Positions 6,963 to 16,168 are shown, numbered from the stretch's first letter. The stretch: DNA of 47,062 nucleotides from Clostridia bacterium (GCA_017396845.1 JAFQKQ010000096.1:1-47062); one strand, 5' to 3'. Notes: generated by a model from the letters alone, not told the origin. A program made the numbers and translations.

Positions 6963-9413
6963 ATGCCTGTCAATCGCATGTCTGTAAATGAAATCAAAGC
7001 TTCCATTTTGCAGAAGCTGGAAAGGAACTACGGCGTTGATATTACCGACGCAACCCGTGCGCAGATGTATGACGCGCTTGCGCAGACGGTTCGCGACGAA
7101 GTGATGAAAAGCCGCGCCATTTCCCGCGGCGAGCGCAAAAACCAGGGCTGCAAGAAGCTGTATTATCTGTCTGCAGAATTTCTGGTAGGCCGCGCGCTTC
7201 ACAACACTATGGTTTCTCTGGTCAACGAGGGAAATTATGTCCGCGCGCTCAAAGAGCTGGGGCTGGACGGTTCCATTATATTCGAGCAAGAGCCCGAGCC
7301 GGGTCTTGGAAACGGCGGTCTGGGCCGCCTTGCTTCCTGCTTCCTGGATTCTCTCACCACGCTGAATCTTCCCGCCATGGGCATGACCATTCGCTATGAA
7401 TACGGCCTTTTCCGTCAGAAGATCGTAAACGGCTTTCAGGTGGAAATGCCGGATAACTGGCTGGAAAACGGCAATATGTGGGAAGTATGCCGCCTCGACC
7501 AGACGGTCGACGTACATTTCGGCGGAAATGTGGAGTCCTATGAGGAAAACGGACGCATCAAGTACCGCCATGTAAATTACGCGACCGTACAGGCCGTGCC
7601 TTACGACATGCCCGTCATCGGCTATGACAGCAACATGGTCAATATGCTCAGGTGCTGGAGCGCCCGCGCGACCAAGAGCCTTGATATGCAGTCCTTTAAC
7701 CGCGGCGATTATGCAAGAGCCGTAGAGGAAAAGGAGATTGCCGAGGTTATCAGCAAGGTTCTCTACCCCGAAGACAATCACTACGAGGGCAAGGAGCTGC
7801 GCTTAAAGCAGCAGTACTTCCTCTCCAGCGCATCCGTTCAGTATGCCGTAAACGACTTCGTCAAGGTATACGGAAAGAATTTCAAAATCTTCCCGGAAAA
7901 GGTTGCGCTGCATGTAAACGATACGCATCCCGGTATGGCGATTCCGGAGCTTATGCGCATACTCATCGACGATATGGATCTTTCGTGGGAAGAGGCGGAG
8001 GATATCACCCGCCGCACGTTTGCCTACACCAACCATACCGTTATGGCCGAGGCGCTTGAAAAGTGGCCCGAGGAGATGGTGCGCCTGCAGCTTCCGCGCA
8101 TCTATATGATTCTGGAAGAGATCAACCGCCGCGTATGCGACAGACTTTGGAAGTTTTATCCCGGTCAGTGGGAGCGCATCGGACACATGGCGGTCATCGG
8201 CTATGGTCAGGTACACATGGCGAATCTGTGCGTAGCCATGTCTCACATGGTCAACGGCGTAAGCCAGATTCACGCAGATATCCTGAAGAAGAATACCTTC
8301 CACGATTTCTATCTGGCAGAGCCTTCGAAGTTTATCGGCATTACCAACGGCGTTACCCATCGCCGCTGGCTGATGCAGTCGAACTTCCGCCTGTCCAGCC
8401 TTCTGGACGAGACCATCGGAAACGTTTGGCGCAAGGATTATCCGCGCCTGGCGGACGTGGAAGCGTTCAAGAACGACCCCGCGTTTATCGAAAAGTTTGC
8501 TTCCGTCAAGCACGCCAACAAGGTTCGCCTGGCCGAAAGACTCAAGCGCCTGCAGGGCGTGGATGTAAACCCCGACAGCATTTTCGATATTCAGGCCAAG
8601 AGACTTCACGAGTATAAGCGCCAGCTGATGAACGCGCTTGCGATTCTCATCCGCTACAACCGCATCGTGGACGATCCGAACTATGTCTGCCAGCCGCGCA
8701 CCTATATCTTTGGCGCAAAGGCTGCGCCGGGCTATTACCGCGCAAAGCTGATCATCCGCCTGATCAACGAAATTGCGACCCTCATCAATTCCCATCCCCG
8801 CGCCAAAGAGCTTATGAACGTTGTGTTCGTTGAGAACTACTGCGTATCGATGGCGGAGCTTATGATACCCGCAGCGGACGTATCCGAGCAGCTTTCCACC
8901 GCCGGCAAGGAAGCCAGCGGCACCGGAAACATGAAGTTCATGATGAACGGCGCTGTGACCATCGGTACGATGGACGGCGCAAACGTTGAAATCTTTAACG
9001 CCGTAGGTCCCGAGAACATCTACATCTTCGGCATGTCCGCCGAGGAAGTGGAAGCTGCCTATTCCGCGCCCAGCCGCGCCAGCAGCATCTTTGAGACCAA
9101 CCATGAGATCCGCCGCGCGCTTACGCAGCTGATCGACGGCACCCTTTGCCCGGGCGAGCCCGGCCTGTTCCGCGATCTGTATCATTCCCTCCTCTTCGGC
9201 GGAAACGGACATCTTGCGGACGAATACTTTGTGCTCAGCGATCTGCCCGGCTATGTCCGTGCGCAGACGATGCTCGGACAGAATTATCAGGATAAAAATC
9301 AGTGGACGCAGAAGGCGATCATCAATACCGCCCGCTCCTGGATCTTTGCCAGCGACCGCACGATCCAGGAATACAACGATGCGGTATGGCATCTTGACAA
9401 GGTGCAGTTATGA
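6963..9413 (+). CDS. glgP: Glycogen/maltodextrin phosphorylase
   Basis: Pyridoxal-phosphate enzyme of GT35, 816 residues (normal length). It releases glucose-1-phosphate from the non-reducing ends of glycogen or maltodextrins in the cytoplasm. The PLP region EASGTGNMKFMMNGA is present, with the cofactor lysine at about residue 658, followed by TIGTMDGANVEI. Near the N-terminus, YLSAEFLVGR and GNGGLGRLASCF are typical of the family. The stop overlaps the start of the following GH13 enzyme by 4 bases, indicating coupled production of a phosphorylase and an endo- or debranching-type hydrolase. No other glg genes lie nearby. Confidence 0.95.
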   Translation: MPVNRMSVNEIKASILQKLERNYGVDITDATRAQMYDALAQTVRDEVMKSRAISRGERKNQGCKKLYYLSAEFLVGRALHNTMVSLVNEGNYVRALKELGLDGSIIFEQEPEPGLGNGGLGRLASCFLDSLTTLNLPAMGMTIRYEYGLFRQKIVNGFQVEMPDNWLENGNMWEVCRLDQTVDVHFGGNVESYEENGRIKYRHVNYATVQAVPYDMPVIGYDSNMVNMLRCWSARATKSLDMQSFNRGDYARAVEEKEIAEVISKVLYPEDNHYEGKELRLKQQYFLSSASVQYAVNDFVKVYGKNFKIFPEKVALHVNDTHPGMAIPELMRILIDDMDLSWEEAEDITRRTFAYTNHTVMAEALEKWPEEMVRLQLPRIYMILEEINRRVCDRLWKFYPGQWERIGHMAVIGYGQVHMANLCVAMSHMVNGVSQIHADILKKNTFHDFYLAEPSKFIGITNGVTHRRWLMQSNFRLSSLLDETIGNVWRKDYPRLADVEAFKNDPAFIEKFASVKHANKVRLAERLKRLQGVDVNPDSIFDIQAKRLHEYKRQLMNALAILIRYNRIVDDPNYVCQPRTYIFGAKAAPGYYRAKLIIRLINEIATLINSHPRAKELMNVVFVENYCVSMAELMIPAADVSEQLSTAGKEASGTGNMKFMMNGAVTIGTMDGANVEIFNAVGPENIYIFGMSAEEVEAAYSAPSRASSIFETNHEIRRALTQLIDGTLCPGEPGLFRDLYHSLLFGGNGHLADEYFVLSDLPGYVRAQTMLGQNYQDKNQWTQKAIINTARSWIFASDRTIQEYNDAVWHLDKVQL

Positions 9414-11170
9414 CGCGCCCCTGGCACAACCCGTATACCGAATCAGACCGCTTCCCGCAGGGCGCAATGCCTGTGGGAAGCTTTGTTCGCCTTCGGCTGC
9501 GCGTATACGGCGGGTGCGAAAGAGCATATGTGCGCATGTGGAAGAACAACCGCGAGGAATTATATCCCATGCGCCCGCTCACAGGCGGCGGATATGAGGC
9601 GATGGTTCCGGTCGGAAAAAGCGTAGGGCTTGTGTGGTATTACTTTATCATTGATACCGCGCGCGGCCGCGTATTTGCCGGAAAGCCGGAGGGCGAGACC
9701 TGCGGGGAATTTGCGTTTGAACCCCCGTCCTTTCAGATTACCGTATACGATCCGGCGTTTTCAACGCCCGAATGGATGAGAAAGAGCATTATGATGCAGA
9801 TCATGGTGGATCGCTTCCATATCGGCGGAAAAGCCGTAAAGCCCCATGGAAGAGGCGCGTACCTTCATGCATCCTGGGACGAAGCGCCCGAGGTCAGACT
9901 TGCGCCCAAGGGCGGAGACTGCGAAGCCATCGACTTTTTCGGCGGCAACTTAAAGGGCGTTCTTGAAAAGCTTGCGTATATCAAAAGCCTCGGCGTAAAT
10001 GCGCTGTACTTTAACCCCATATTCCGCGCCCGGTCAAATCATAAATATGATACCGGCGATTATATGGAAATCGATCCGTCCTTCGGAACGAACGCGGAAT
10101 TTGACGAGCTTATGCAGGCGCTTAAGGACGAAGGCATGCACGTTGTGCTCGACGGCGTGTTCTCCCACACCGGCGCGGACAGCCGCTATTTCAATAAATT
10201 CAAAACTTACGAGGGTATCGGCGCGTATCAGTCTGCCGGATCGAAGTACGCTTCCTGGTACCGCTTCGGAAAAGACAGAGACGACTACGACGCATGGTGG
10301 GGCTTTGATACGCTTCCGAACGTGAACGAGCTGGATCCCAAGTATCTGGATTTCATCGTTCGCGGAAAGGACGCAGTCGCCGCGCACTATATCAAAAGGG
10401 GAACCTCCGGCTGGCGTCTGGATGTGGCGGACGAGCTTCCGATGGATTTTATCCGTCAGCTCAGACAGCGCGTAAAGGCCGAAGGGCGCGAAAACGCCGT
10501 GATCGGCGAAGTGTGGGAGGATCCTTCCAACAAAATTGCCTATGGAAAGCTGCGCTCCTATGCGCTGGGCGATACGCTCGACAGCACGATGAACTATCCC
10601 TTGAGAAGCGCGGTTATCGACTTTTTCACCGGAAAAACCAATGCATATCAGCTTTCGGAGATTATCAATCATCAGATGAGCACGCTTCCAAGGCCCATGA
10701 TGTATTCCATGATGAACCTTTTGGGAAGCCATGACCGCCCGCGCATCATCAACATGCTTTCCGGAAACGAAAATTTGGAACCCGAAAGAGAAAAGCGCGC
10801 GTTCATACCGCTTAGCAAGGAAGAATATGCGCTCGGCAAGAAGCGGTTTGTGAAAGCGTGGGAACTGGTCTGCCACCTACCCGGCATGCCGTGCCTCTAT
10901 TACGGCGACGAAGCCGGACTGACCGGTATGGGCGATCCGTTCTGCCGCATGCCGTATCCGTGGGGCAAAGAGGATGAGGAGCTCAGGGAAAGAATCCGTG
11001 AGATCAATATGAAGCGCGTAAACGACCGGGCGCTTACGCTGGGCGAAGCCCGCGTGAACGCCAAAAATGCGGATACAATCGAAATTAAGCGCATGATCAG
11101 AAACGGCGAGGACGCCTTCGGAAAAAAAGCGGAGGACAAAGAAACCGTATTCACGCTGAAAAGAGAATAG
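9410..11170 (+). CDS. GH13 alpha-glucanase (neopullulanase/maltogenic amylase-like)
   Basis: Cytoplasmic alpha-amylase-superfamily hydrolase, 586 residues, no signal peptide. Residues 1-110 look like the N-terminal beta-sandwich (CBM34-like) of neopullulanase/cyclomaltodextrinase enzymes. The barrel has VMVDRF-like QIMVDRFH, VVLDGVFSHTG, the nucleophile Asp338 in GWRLDVAD, the acid/base Glu367 in GEVWED and Asp442 in GSHDRPR. After YYGDEAGLTG only about 85 residues remain, so the C-terminal sandwich seems shorter than usual. It is translated from an ATGA overlap with glgP and likely opens or trims linear and branched glucans that the phosphorylase then degrades. Confidence 0.88.
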   Translation: MTRPWHNPYTESDRFPQGAMPVGSFVRLRLRVYGGCERAYVRMWKNNREELYPMRPLTGGGYEAMVPVGKSVGLVWYYFIIDTARGRVFAGKPEGETCGEFAFEPPSFQITVYDPAFSTPEWMRKSIMMQIMVDRFHIGGKAVKPHGRGAYLHASWDEAPEVRLAPKGGDCEAIDFFGGNLKGVLEKLAYIKSLGVNALYFNPIFRARSNHKYDTGDYMEIDPSFGTNAEFDELMQALKDEGMHVVLDGVFSHTGADSRYFNKFKTYEGIGAYQSAGSKYASWYRFGKDRDDYDAWWGFDTLPNVNELDPKYLDFIVRGKDAVAAHYIKRGTSGWRLDVADELPMDFIRQLRQRVKAEGRENAVIGEVWEDPSNKIAYGKLRSYALGDTLDSTMNYPLRSAVIDFFTGKTNAYQLSEIINHQMSTLPRPMMYSMMNLLGSHDRPRIINMLSGNENLEPEREKRAFIPLSKEEYALGKKRFVKAWELVCHLPGMPCLYYGDEAGLTGMGDPFCRMPYPWGKEDEELRERIREINMKRVNDRALTLGEARVNAKNADTIEIKRMIRNGEDAFGKKAEDKETVFTLKRE

Positions 11171-11174
11171 TGAC

Positions 11175-11208
11175 AGGGACTGCTGCACAAAGTGCGGCAG
11201 TCCTTTTT
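11175..11208 (+). terminator. Intrinsic terminator after the GH13 gene
   Basis: A 12-bp stem (GGACTGCTGCAC with GTGCGGCAGTCC, one G-U pair) closes a 3-base loop and is followed by TTTTT. It lies 5 bases after the stop. Confidence 0.85.
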
Positions 11209-11328
11209 GATCGGGAAACGGACGGCGGCCTGAAAAAGGCGAACCGAGCTCCGTTACCCCATGCCGACCCCGCTTGCGGGAAGGACGGGCGAGCAGATGG
11301 AACTGTGATTCTGAGAGTGGTTTTATTG

Positions 11329-11371
11329 AAAAAAGGATGCGGCAAATTGTCTTTTTGCCGCATCCTTTTTG
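11329..11371. terminator. Bidirectional intrinsic terminator
   Basis: GGATGCGGCAAA pairs with TTTGCCGCATCC, flanked by an A run on one side and a T run on the other, so it can stop transcripts from both directions. It serves the minus-strand PIG-L operon and backs up the GH13 terminator. The 120 bases between the two terminators show no gene. Confidence 0.85.
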
Positions 11372-11404
11372 ATATTCAAACAGCTTTAAACGGGTAATCC
11401 CTTT

Positions 11405-12106
11405 TTACAGGCTTTCCATCACAATCTTCCGCGGCTGGGTGGTGCAGAAGCAGGTGGCTCTGTCCTTTCTCACCAGCGCGCCGCGCGTTACGGAAAGGGC
11501 GTCGTAATAGCGCAGGTATTTCATCGATGTGGAATGCTCGGAGAGCCAGAGGAGCTTGATGGCTTTTTCCCAGAGGGGATATGCGTCCGTTACATCGAAG
11601 AAGTACTGCGCTTCAAAGCCTTCCGCGTCTTCCCAGTTTTCGGCGCACAGGAACTGACGGATGGGGGCGGGCTTCAGGCCGTCCAGTTCAAATGTGGGAA
11701 GGGATGCGAAGAATACGGCGTTTTCCGTGATCGTATGCGCCTGAATATGATCCTTATGGATGGAGTTTTTCCAGTGATAGAGCACTGCGTCCACCTGGTA
11801 TTCGCGCATCAGCCGTGCAAGCCTGATTTCGATTTCCTTGGAATCGTACAGTTCGCCGTCCGGCACGTCGAATACTACGGATTCGCCGCCGAGCGCTTCG
11901 GCAAACTGCCTTGCGCAGTCTACGTTATAGGCGCGGAACTCTTCTACGGTCTTATCCTTCGGGCAGCCGCGTTCGCCTGCGGTCAGATCCACGATAACCA
12001 CTTTGTCGCCCATCTGTGCATGCTTGGCAAGCAGCATGCCCATGGTCAGCTGTGCGTCGCCCGTATGTGCGCCGACGGCCATAATTACCTTGCGATTTCC
12101 ATCCAT
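11405..12106 (-). CDS. PIG-L/LmbE family deacetylase-like protein with altered active site
   Basis: Member of the zinc-dependent PIG-L N-acetyl-sugar deacetylase family, 233 residues, no signal peptide. The usual AHPDDE motif reads AHTGDAQ here: His14 and Asp17 (zinc ligands in characterised members) remain, but the general-base Asp is Gly16. The second motif HKDH (His117, His120) is intact. Metal binding therefore looks possible, while classical deacetylation is uncertain. It is the last gene of an operon with a GNAT and a NamZ-like protein, GGGAGG precedes its ATG, and a strong terminator follows. It could act on amino-sugar fragments released from the wall; this is inferred from context only. 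Confidence 0.8.
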   Translation of the reverse strand: MDGNRKVIMAVGAHTGDAQLTMGMLLAKHAQMGDKVVIVDLTAGERGCPKDKTVEEFRAYNVDCARQFAEALGGESVVFDVPDGELYDSKEIEIRLARLMREYQVDAVLYHWKNSIHKDHIQAHTITENAVFFASLPTFELDGLKPAPIRQFLCAENWEDAEGFEAQYFFDVTDAYPLWEKAIKLLWLSEHSTSMKYLRYYDALSVTRGALVRKDRATCFCTTQPRKIVMESL

Positions 12107-12121
12107 GTGATTTTCCTCCCG

Positions 12122-13114
12122 TCAGATTTCTTTTTTCATGATGGCAAACGTTCTTTTTACGTTAAAGCCGGTTCGCTTATAGAGCTTTTGCGCGTGGTTG
12201 TCAACGCCCGTAAAGAGCGTCGAGAATTTTGCGCCCTCCAGTATGAATTCATGCATGAGGTCGTTAAAGATTACGGTCGCAATCCCTCGTTTTTCAAACA
12301 GCGGATCCACGCAAATGCCGGTAAACCAGCCTCTTCCGGAGGGCTCAAGGTCTACAGGTCCCGTGAAGCCGACGATATGCCCGTTTGTTACGCCCGCGAG
12401 TATTACGCGGGGGTTTTCGCAGGTCGTTTCGTCCTTAAGCACCTTTCGCCAGTATTCGCTGCCGACGCGGTCGCACATGCCGTCGAATTCGCAATTAAGC
12501 GCGCAGTCATACCGTCCGGCCGTGATGCCTTCAGACTTGAGGCGGCTTCTGATTTCCTCGATCTCGGGCGCTTTTTCGTACTTCGAAAGCTCCAGATACA
12601 TGGCGACTTCCCTGTGAAGATCCTTATACCCGTTTTTCAGAAGGAATTCATAGCCCATCGACATAACGTCCGTGCCGGGGGCATTGTTGTGGTCGTGCCC
12701 GGGCGTTTCGGGAATATACCACGGAAGGTTGATGGGGTTGTTGCCGGAGGACATTACGCTCTTTTTTCCGTTTTTTCGAAATGCGTCTTCAAGGGCGTTA
12801 AGCAGCGCCTTTCCGATTCCGCGTCCTCTGAAGGCCTTGTCTACAAATATGGCGGTTATGTATCCGGGCGTATTCTCGTGCGTTTCGCCGGGGAGAAAGA
12901 TTTTCTTTTCCGCGCCGGAAATGAAGCCGATGATTTTTCCGTCTTCTTCCGATACGAAATCGTACGCGCCGTCGTAGTGGGGGTTGTCCAGAAACAGCTT
13001 TTTATAGCTGTCCGGATTCAGCGGCTTGTATACCACTTCGCCGCTGTCCGCGCTTTCGTTCCACAGGCGGAAAATCTCGTTTCTTTCGAATGCGGCGGCT
13101 TTTCTGATCAGCAT
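12122..13114 (-). CDS. Tandem GNAT N-acetyltransferase
   Basis: Protein of 330 residues with two GNAT folds. The first (about 1-170) has the acetyl-CoA loop RGRGIGKALL near 94-104. The second (about 185-330) has GICVDPLFEKRGIAT followed by a canonical C-terminal strand with LYKRTGF. Such double-GNAT proteins use one catalytic and one structural half. The substrate cannot be read from sequence. It lies between the NamZ-like gene (18-base gap) and the PIG-L-like gene (15-base gap) with AAGGAGG before its ATG. Acetylation opposed by deacetylation of an amino sugar or amine is a plausible but unproven theme. Confidence 0.8.
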   Translation of the reverse strand: MLIRKAAAFERNEIFRLWNESADSGEVVYKPLNPDSYKKLFLDNPHYDGAYDFVSEEDGKIIGFISGAEKKIFLPGETHENTPGYITAIFVDKAFRGRGIGKALLNALEDAFRKNGKKSVMSSGNNPINLPWYIPETPGHDHNNAPGTDVMSMGYEFLLKNGYKDLHREVAMYLELSKYEKAPEIEEIRSRLKSEGITAGRYDCALNCEFDGMCDRVGSEYWRKVLKDETTCENPRVILAGVTNGHIVGFTGPVDLEPSGRGWFTGICVDPLFEKRGIATVIFNDLMHEFILEGAKFSTLFTGVDNHAQKLYKRTGFNVKRTFAIMKKEI

Positions 13115-13132
13115 GTTTTTTTGACCTCCTTA

Positions 13133-14281
13133 TCAAGCGTAAATATGCCACGCGGTTTTCTGCTTTTTGAATTCTTCAATCTGCGGCTTGTGCATATCGA
13201 TCAAGCCCTTCGCGTCCGTTTTTCCGGTTCTGAAATCGCTCGTTCCGAGCAGAAGGTTAATGCCGGCGAGCGCGCCTGCGTCCTCGCCTAAGAATTTCGC
13301 GTCCTGCGGATACATGTCCAGAATCGCTTCCAGCAGGTAGAGTCCGGCGGCAAACGCGTCTGCCTGCGCGTTTTGTACGTACATTCTTACGCCCATGCAC
13401 ATCTCGCCCGCCCACTTTGAAAACGTGGGAACAAAGCTTGCGCGCATAAAGCCTATGCCGGGAAGGTTCATGCTGCGCATGCGCGCTTCCAATCCGGCCG
13501 GATCAATGAACGGCGCACCGATTACCTCAAAGGGCGTAGTGGTTCCGCGTCCCTCGGATAGATTTGTGCCTTCGAATATGCATGTTCCGGGATAGACGAG
13601 CGCGGTTTCGGGGGTAGGCATGTTGGGAGAGGGGGGAGTCCAGGTGAGGTTCGTGTCCCGCCAGAGCATGCTTCGCTTCCAGCCCGTCACGGGAACGACG
13701 GTAAGATCTATATCCAGCTTCAGATGATCCTTTACAAACAGCGCAAACTCGCCGATGGTGAGCGCGTAACGCGTGGGAACTGCGTATTCGCCGACAAACG
13801 AATGAAAGTTTTCGTCAAGCAGCGTGCCGTGTACGATTTCGCCGCCGATGGGGTTGATTCTGTCGAGCACCACCATCTGTTTTGAGTCCCGTGCGCAGGC
13901 GATCATGGCGTTGGCCATGGAGTAGAGGTAGGTGTAAAATCTTGCGCCCACGTCCTGAAAATCGAAAACGAGCACGTCTACGTCCTTAAGCATATCGCTC
14001 GTGGGCGTTCTTGTGCTTCCGTATAAGGAGTATACCGGTACGCCGGTTTCCGGATCGGTTTCGTCCGAAATATGGTCGCCGCCCTGCGCGGTGCCGCGAA
14101 TGCCGTGCTCGCAGGCAAACAGCGCTGTAAGCTTGTAGTTCTTGCTTAAAATATCAATGCCGCTTTGAAGATTGGAATCGTACCCGCACGGATGCGTCAT
14201 AAGGCCGACGCGCTTTGAAAAAAGTTTGTCATGCGCCAAATTCAAATTGTCAAGGCCCGAAAGAACCTGCGCCTTCGCCAT
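13133..14281 (-). CDS. DUF1343 / NamZ-like exo-beta-N-acetylmuramidase, no signal peptide
   Basis: DUF1343 family, the family of Bacillus NamZ (GH171), which removes terminal N-acetylmuramic acid from peptidoglycan fragments. 382 residues from the ATG at 14281, which follows GGAGG by 8 bases; upstream ATGs lack a site. Recognisable blocks are CEHGIRG, DVLVFDFQDVGARFYTY, VLDRINPIGG, TWTPPSPNMPT and FEGTNLSEGRGTTTPFE. B. subtilis NamZ is exported, but this protein begins with a polar stretch and has no signal peptide, so it should act on imported muropeptides or sugars. It is the first gene of the three-gene minus operon, with an extended -10 promoter about 40 bases upstream. Confidence 0.85.
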   Translation of the reverse strand: MAKAQVLSGLDNLNLAHDKLFSKRVGLMTHPCGYDSNLQSGIDILSKNYKLTALFACEHGIRGTAQGGDHISDETDPETGVPVYSLYGSTRTPTSDMLKDVDVLVFDFQDVGARFYTYLYSMANAMIACARDSKQMVVLDRINPIGGEIVHGTLLDENFHSFVGEYAVPTRYALTIGEFALFVKDHLKLDIDLTVVPVTGWKRSMLWRDTNLTWTPPSPNMPTPETALVYPGTCIFEGTNLSEGRGTTTPFEVIGAPFIDPAGLEARMRSMNLPGIGFMRASFVPTFSKWAGEMCMGVRMYVQNAQADAFAAGLYLLEAILDMYPQDAKFLGEDAGALAGINLLLGTSDFRTGKTDAKGLIDMHKPQIEEFKKQKTAWHIYA

Positions 14282-14322
14282 CACTGCTTCCTCCATTATT
14301 ATGATGTTTTTTCGATGAACCA

Positions 14323-14331
14323 ATTATATCA
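14323..14331 (-). promoter_or_regulatory. Extended -10 promoter of the NamZ-GNAT-PIG-L operon
   Basis: Minus strand TGATATAAT: -10 TATAAT at 14328-14323 with TG at 14331-14330. No convincing -35 box is present, which fits an extended -10 promoter. Confidence 0.55.
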
Positions 14332-14390
14332 CAGAATTCAAAATGCGTACAGGAGAAAGGGAACAAAGGTATCGTTGCCATTTAGCGCTC

Positions 14391-15251
14391 TTATACGCCC
14401 GCATTCAGATTTAATAGCGCCAGAGATACGATGATTACGGCAAGTCCCAGCCATTGCTGCTTTTTCAGCCGCTCCTTAAATGCGATTATGCCGACGATGG
14501 TTACAACCAGTATCGTGCATACGCTGTACACGGGGTATACCACGACTGCGTTCAAATCGGCAAGCGCTTTGAGAATAAAGCGGGAACTGAAATAATTTGG
14601 AATTCCGATCAGCGCACCGAAGAGGAGATCCATCTTGGAGGGCATGTTTTTTTCGATGATCAGCATGATCAGGCACAGAATGAACGCCGACAGGAATATA
14701 TAGAACAGAAACTGCGAGGAGAGAGCCGCTTCGCCCGTTTCTTCAAAGATTTTCGTCATTGAATCCGCTGCGCCGCCTACCAGCAGAAGAAGTATCAGCC
14801 CCCATGCGGAGGACGCCTTGCCTTCGCCCGGCTGGTAATTGATCAAAACAATGGCGAAGAGCGCAAGTATAAAGCCTACGATTTCAAACCAGCGGGGCGT
14901 TTCGTGAAATACTGCGATGGAGAGCATGATCGGAACCAGAAGCCCCAGCTTCATAAATGAAGATGACAGCACTACGCCGTTTTTCTTTACGTTATTCTGA
15001 AACAGTATAAACGCTGCCAGAAACAGAAAGCCGCCCACAAAGCCGAGCGCAAGCGCATGGCCGAGATCGCGCGGAAAACCGCCGTTGAAGGGGAAGAGAG
15101 CATCTGCGCCGGAGTAGAGCGCCGCAACCAGCGAGCACACGAAATAGTTGGATAAAAGCATTCCGCGTTCGCTCTTTGTGCGCCCTGTGCTCAGGCGCAT
15201 GATGATGGATATAAGAGAGCTTGAAAGTATGGCAAGGAGCAGATAGAGCAT
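14391..15251 (-). CDS. EamA/DMT family transporter
   Basis: Integral membrane protein of 286 residues with about ten hydrophobic helices in two repeated halves (about 1-140 and 148-286), the drug/metabolite transporter layout. It ends in a positively charged short loop and a last helix. AGGAGG precedes the ATG and the upstream hydrolase stop is 15 bases away, so both are one transcript from the promoter at 16062-16090. Substrate unknown; the family includes metabolite exporters and importers. Confidence 0.85.
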   Translation of the reverse strand: MLYLLLAILSSSLISIIMRLSTGRTKSERGMLLSNYFVCSLVAALYSGADALFPFNGGFPRDLGHALALGFVGGFLFLAAFILFQNNVKKNGVVLSSSFMKLGLLVPIMLSIAVFHETPRWFEIVGFILALFAIVLINYQPGEGKASSAWGLILLLLVGGAADSMTKIFEETGEAALSSQFLFYIFLSAFILCLIMLIIEKNMPSKMDLLFGALIGIPNYFSSRFILKALADLNAVVVYPVYSVCTILVVTIVGIIAFKERLKKQQWLGLAVIIVSLALLNLNAGV

Positions 15252-15266
15252 GGTTAATTCCTCCTG

Positions 15267-16031
15267 TTACTGCGTTTGAGTTTTCTGAATTTCTTTTACG
15301 GCTTCCTCCATGTATCTTTTCAGAAGAACAAGATCCTCGTCGCCGTACAATAGATGCCCGGAATGAAAAAGTACGGTATTCTTGATGTACGGGTGAGTAT
15401 TAAGATCCTTGATTGACCGGGCGCTCACCAGCTCGTCTGCCTGAGACTGGAACGTATCGGAAGGAATTGCGAGCTTCGGAAGCATTTTCCGCGTTTTTCT
15501 GCATTCAAAGAGCAGCTCGATCAAGCGGGGAATCCATGTAATATAGGGAAAAATCCCCTTTTCCAGCTGAATGCTGGTACCTTTTATCAAAGCGTGTGCA
15601 ATTTTGTCGCCTTTTTTCACCCTTCCGAGCATAATGGCATAGGAGGCGCGAACGGTCGACACGCGCGGAAACGGGCGCGTAGGTACGGACAAAAGAAAAA
15701 GACGGAGAATTTTATCGGGATTCTCAACGGCGTGTTGTATGGAAAACAGCGTGCCCATGGAGTGCGCGACGATGAATATACCGTCATACTGCCTTCGTAG
15801 GTCCTCAAGCGTTTTCCGAAACTGCGCTTTCCATTTTTTCATGGACGCTTTTCCGAAATCGAGAACCGTTTTTCCGTGCCCGTCGAGAAGTATATTGTAT
15901 ATGGAATAATCCTCCGGAATCAAAGGAATCAGCGCCTCAAATTGCGCGGGTGTGCCTGCGATTCCGTGCACCATCAAAACGGCGATTTTCGCGTTTTCCC
16001 GTATTCGTATGTAAGGCTCGTTCTTTTTCAT
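15267..16031 (-). CDS. Alpha/beta hydrolase (carboxylesterase/monoacylglycerol lipase-like)
   Basis: Serine hydrolase of 254 residues. The oxyanion region VHGIAG is at 21-26, the nucleophile elbow AHSMG at 89-93 (Ser91), with a probable Asp199 in QADELV and His226 in HSGHLL. The lid segment around 120-190 is hydrophobic and basic and may contact membranes or lipids. The ATG at 16031 has AGGAGC 8 bases upstream; the frame is open further upstream, but that region holds the promoter. It leads a two-gene transcript with the EamA transporter. Confidence 0.85.
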   Translation of the reverse strand: MKKNEPYIRIRENAKIAVLMVHGIAGTPAQFEALIPLIPEDYSIYNILLDGHGKTVLDFGKASMKKWKAQFRKTLEDLRRQYDGIFIVAHSMGTLFSIQHAVENPDKILRLFLLSVPTRPFPRVSTVRASYAIMLGRVKKGDKIAHALIKGTSIQLEKGIFPYITWIPRLIELLFECRKTRKMLPKLAIPSDTFQSQADELVSARSIKDLNTHPYIKNTVLFHSGHLLYGDEDLVLLKRYMEEAVKEIQKTQTQ

Positions 16032-16061
16032 AAAAAAAGCTCCTGATGTGTTGCTGCGTAA

Positions 16062-16090
16062 AGTATACCGCAAAACGCTGTTTGTTTCAA
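16062..16090 (-). promoter_or_regulatory. Promoter of the hydrolase-EamA operon
   Basis: Minus strand -35 TTGAAA (16090-16085), a 17-base spacer, -10 TATACT (16067-16062). Start near 16055, 25 bases before the ATG. Confidence 0.75.
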
Positions 16091-16168
16091 TCGGCGTTTG
16101 CACTTTTTGGGAGGATATATTAAATGCTTGCACGGTGATAAAAGGACATGGAATTATATGCTTTTTGG

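Noticed and set aside
7803-9392. 529-codon open frame on the minus strand
   Set aside because: Antisense to glgP, whose motifs are complete; no ribosome site and no recognisable product.
11534-13291. 585-codon open frame on the plus strand
   Set aside because: Antisense to the PIG-L and GNAT genes, crosses two gene borders and a ribosome site, and has no family features.
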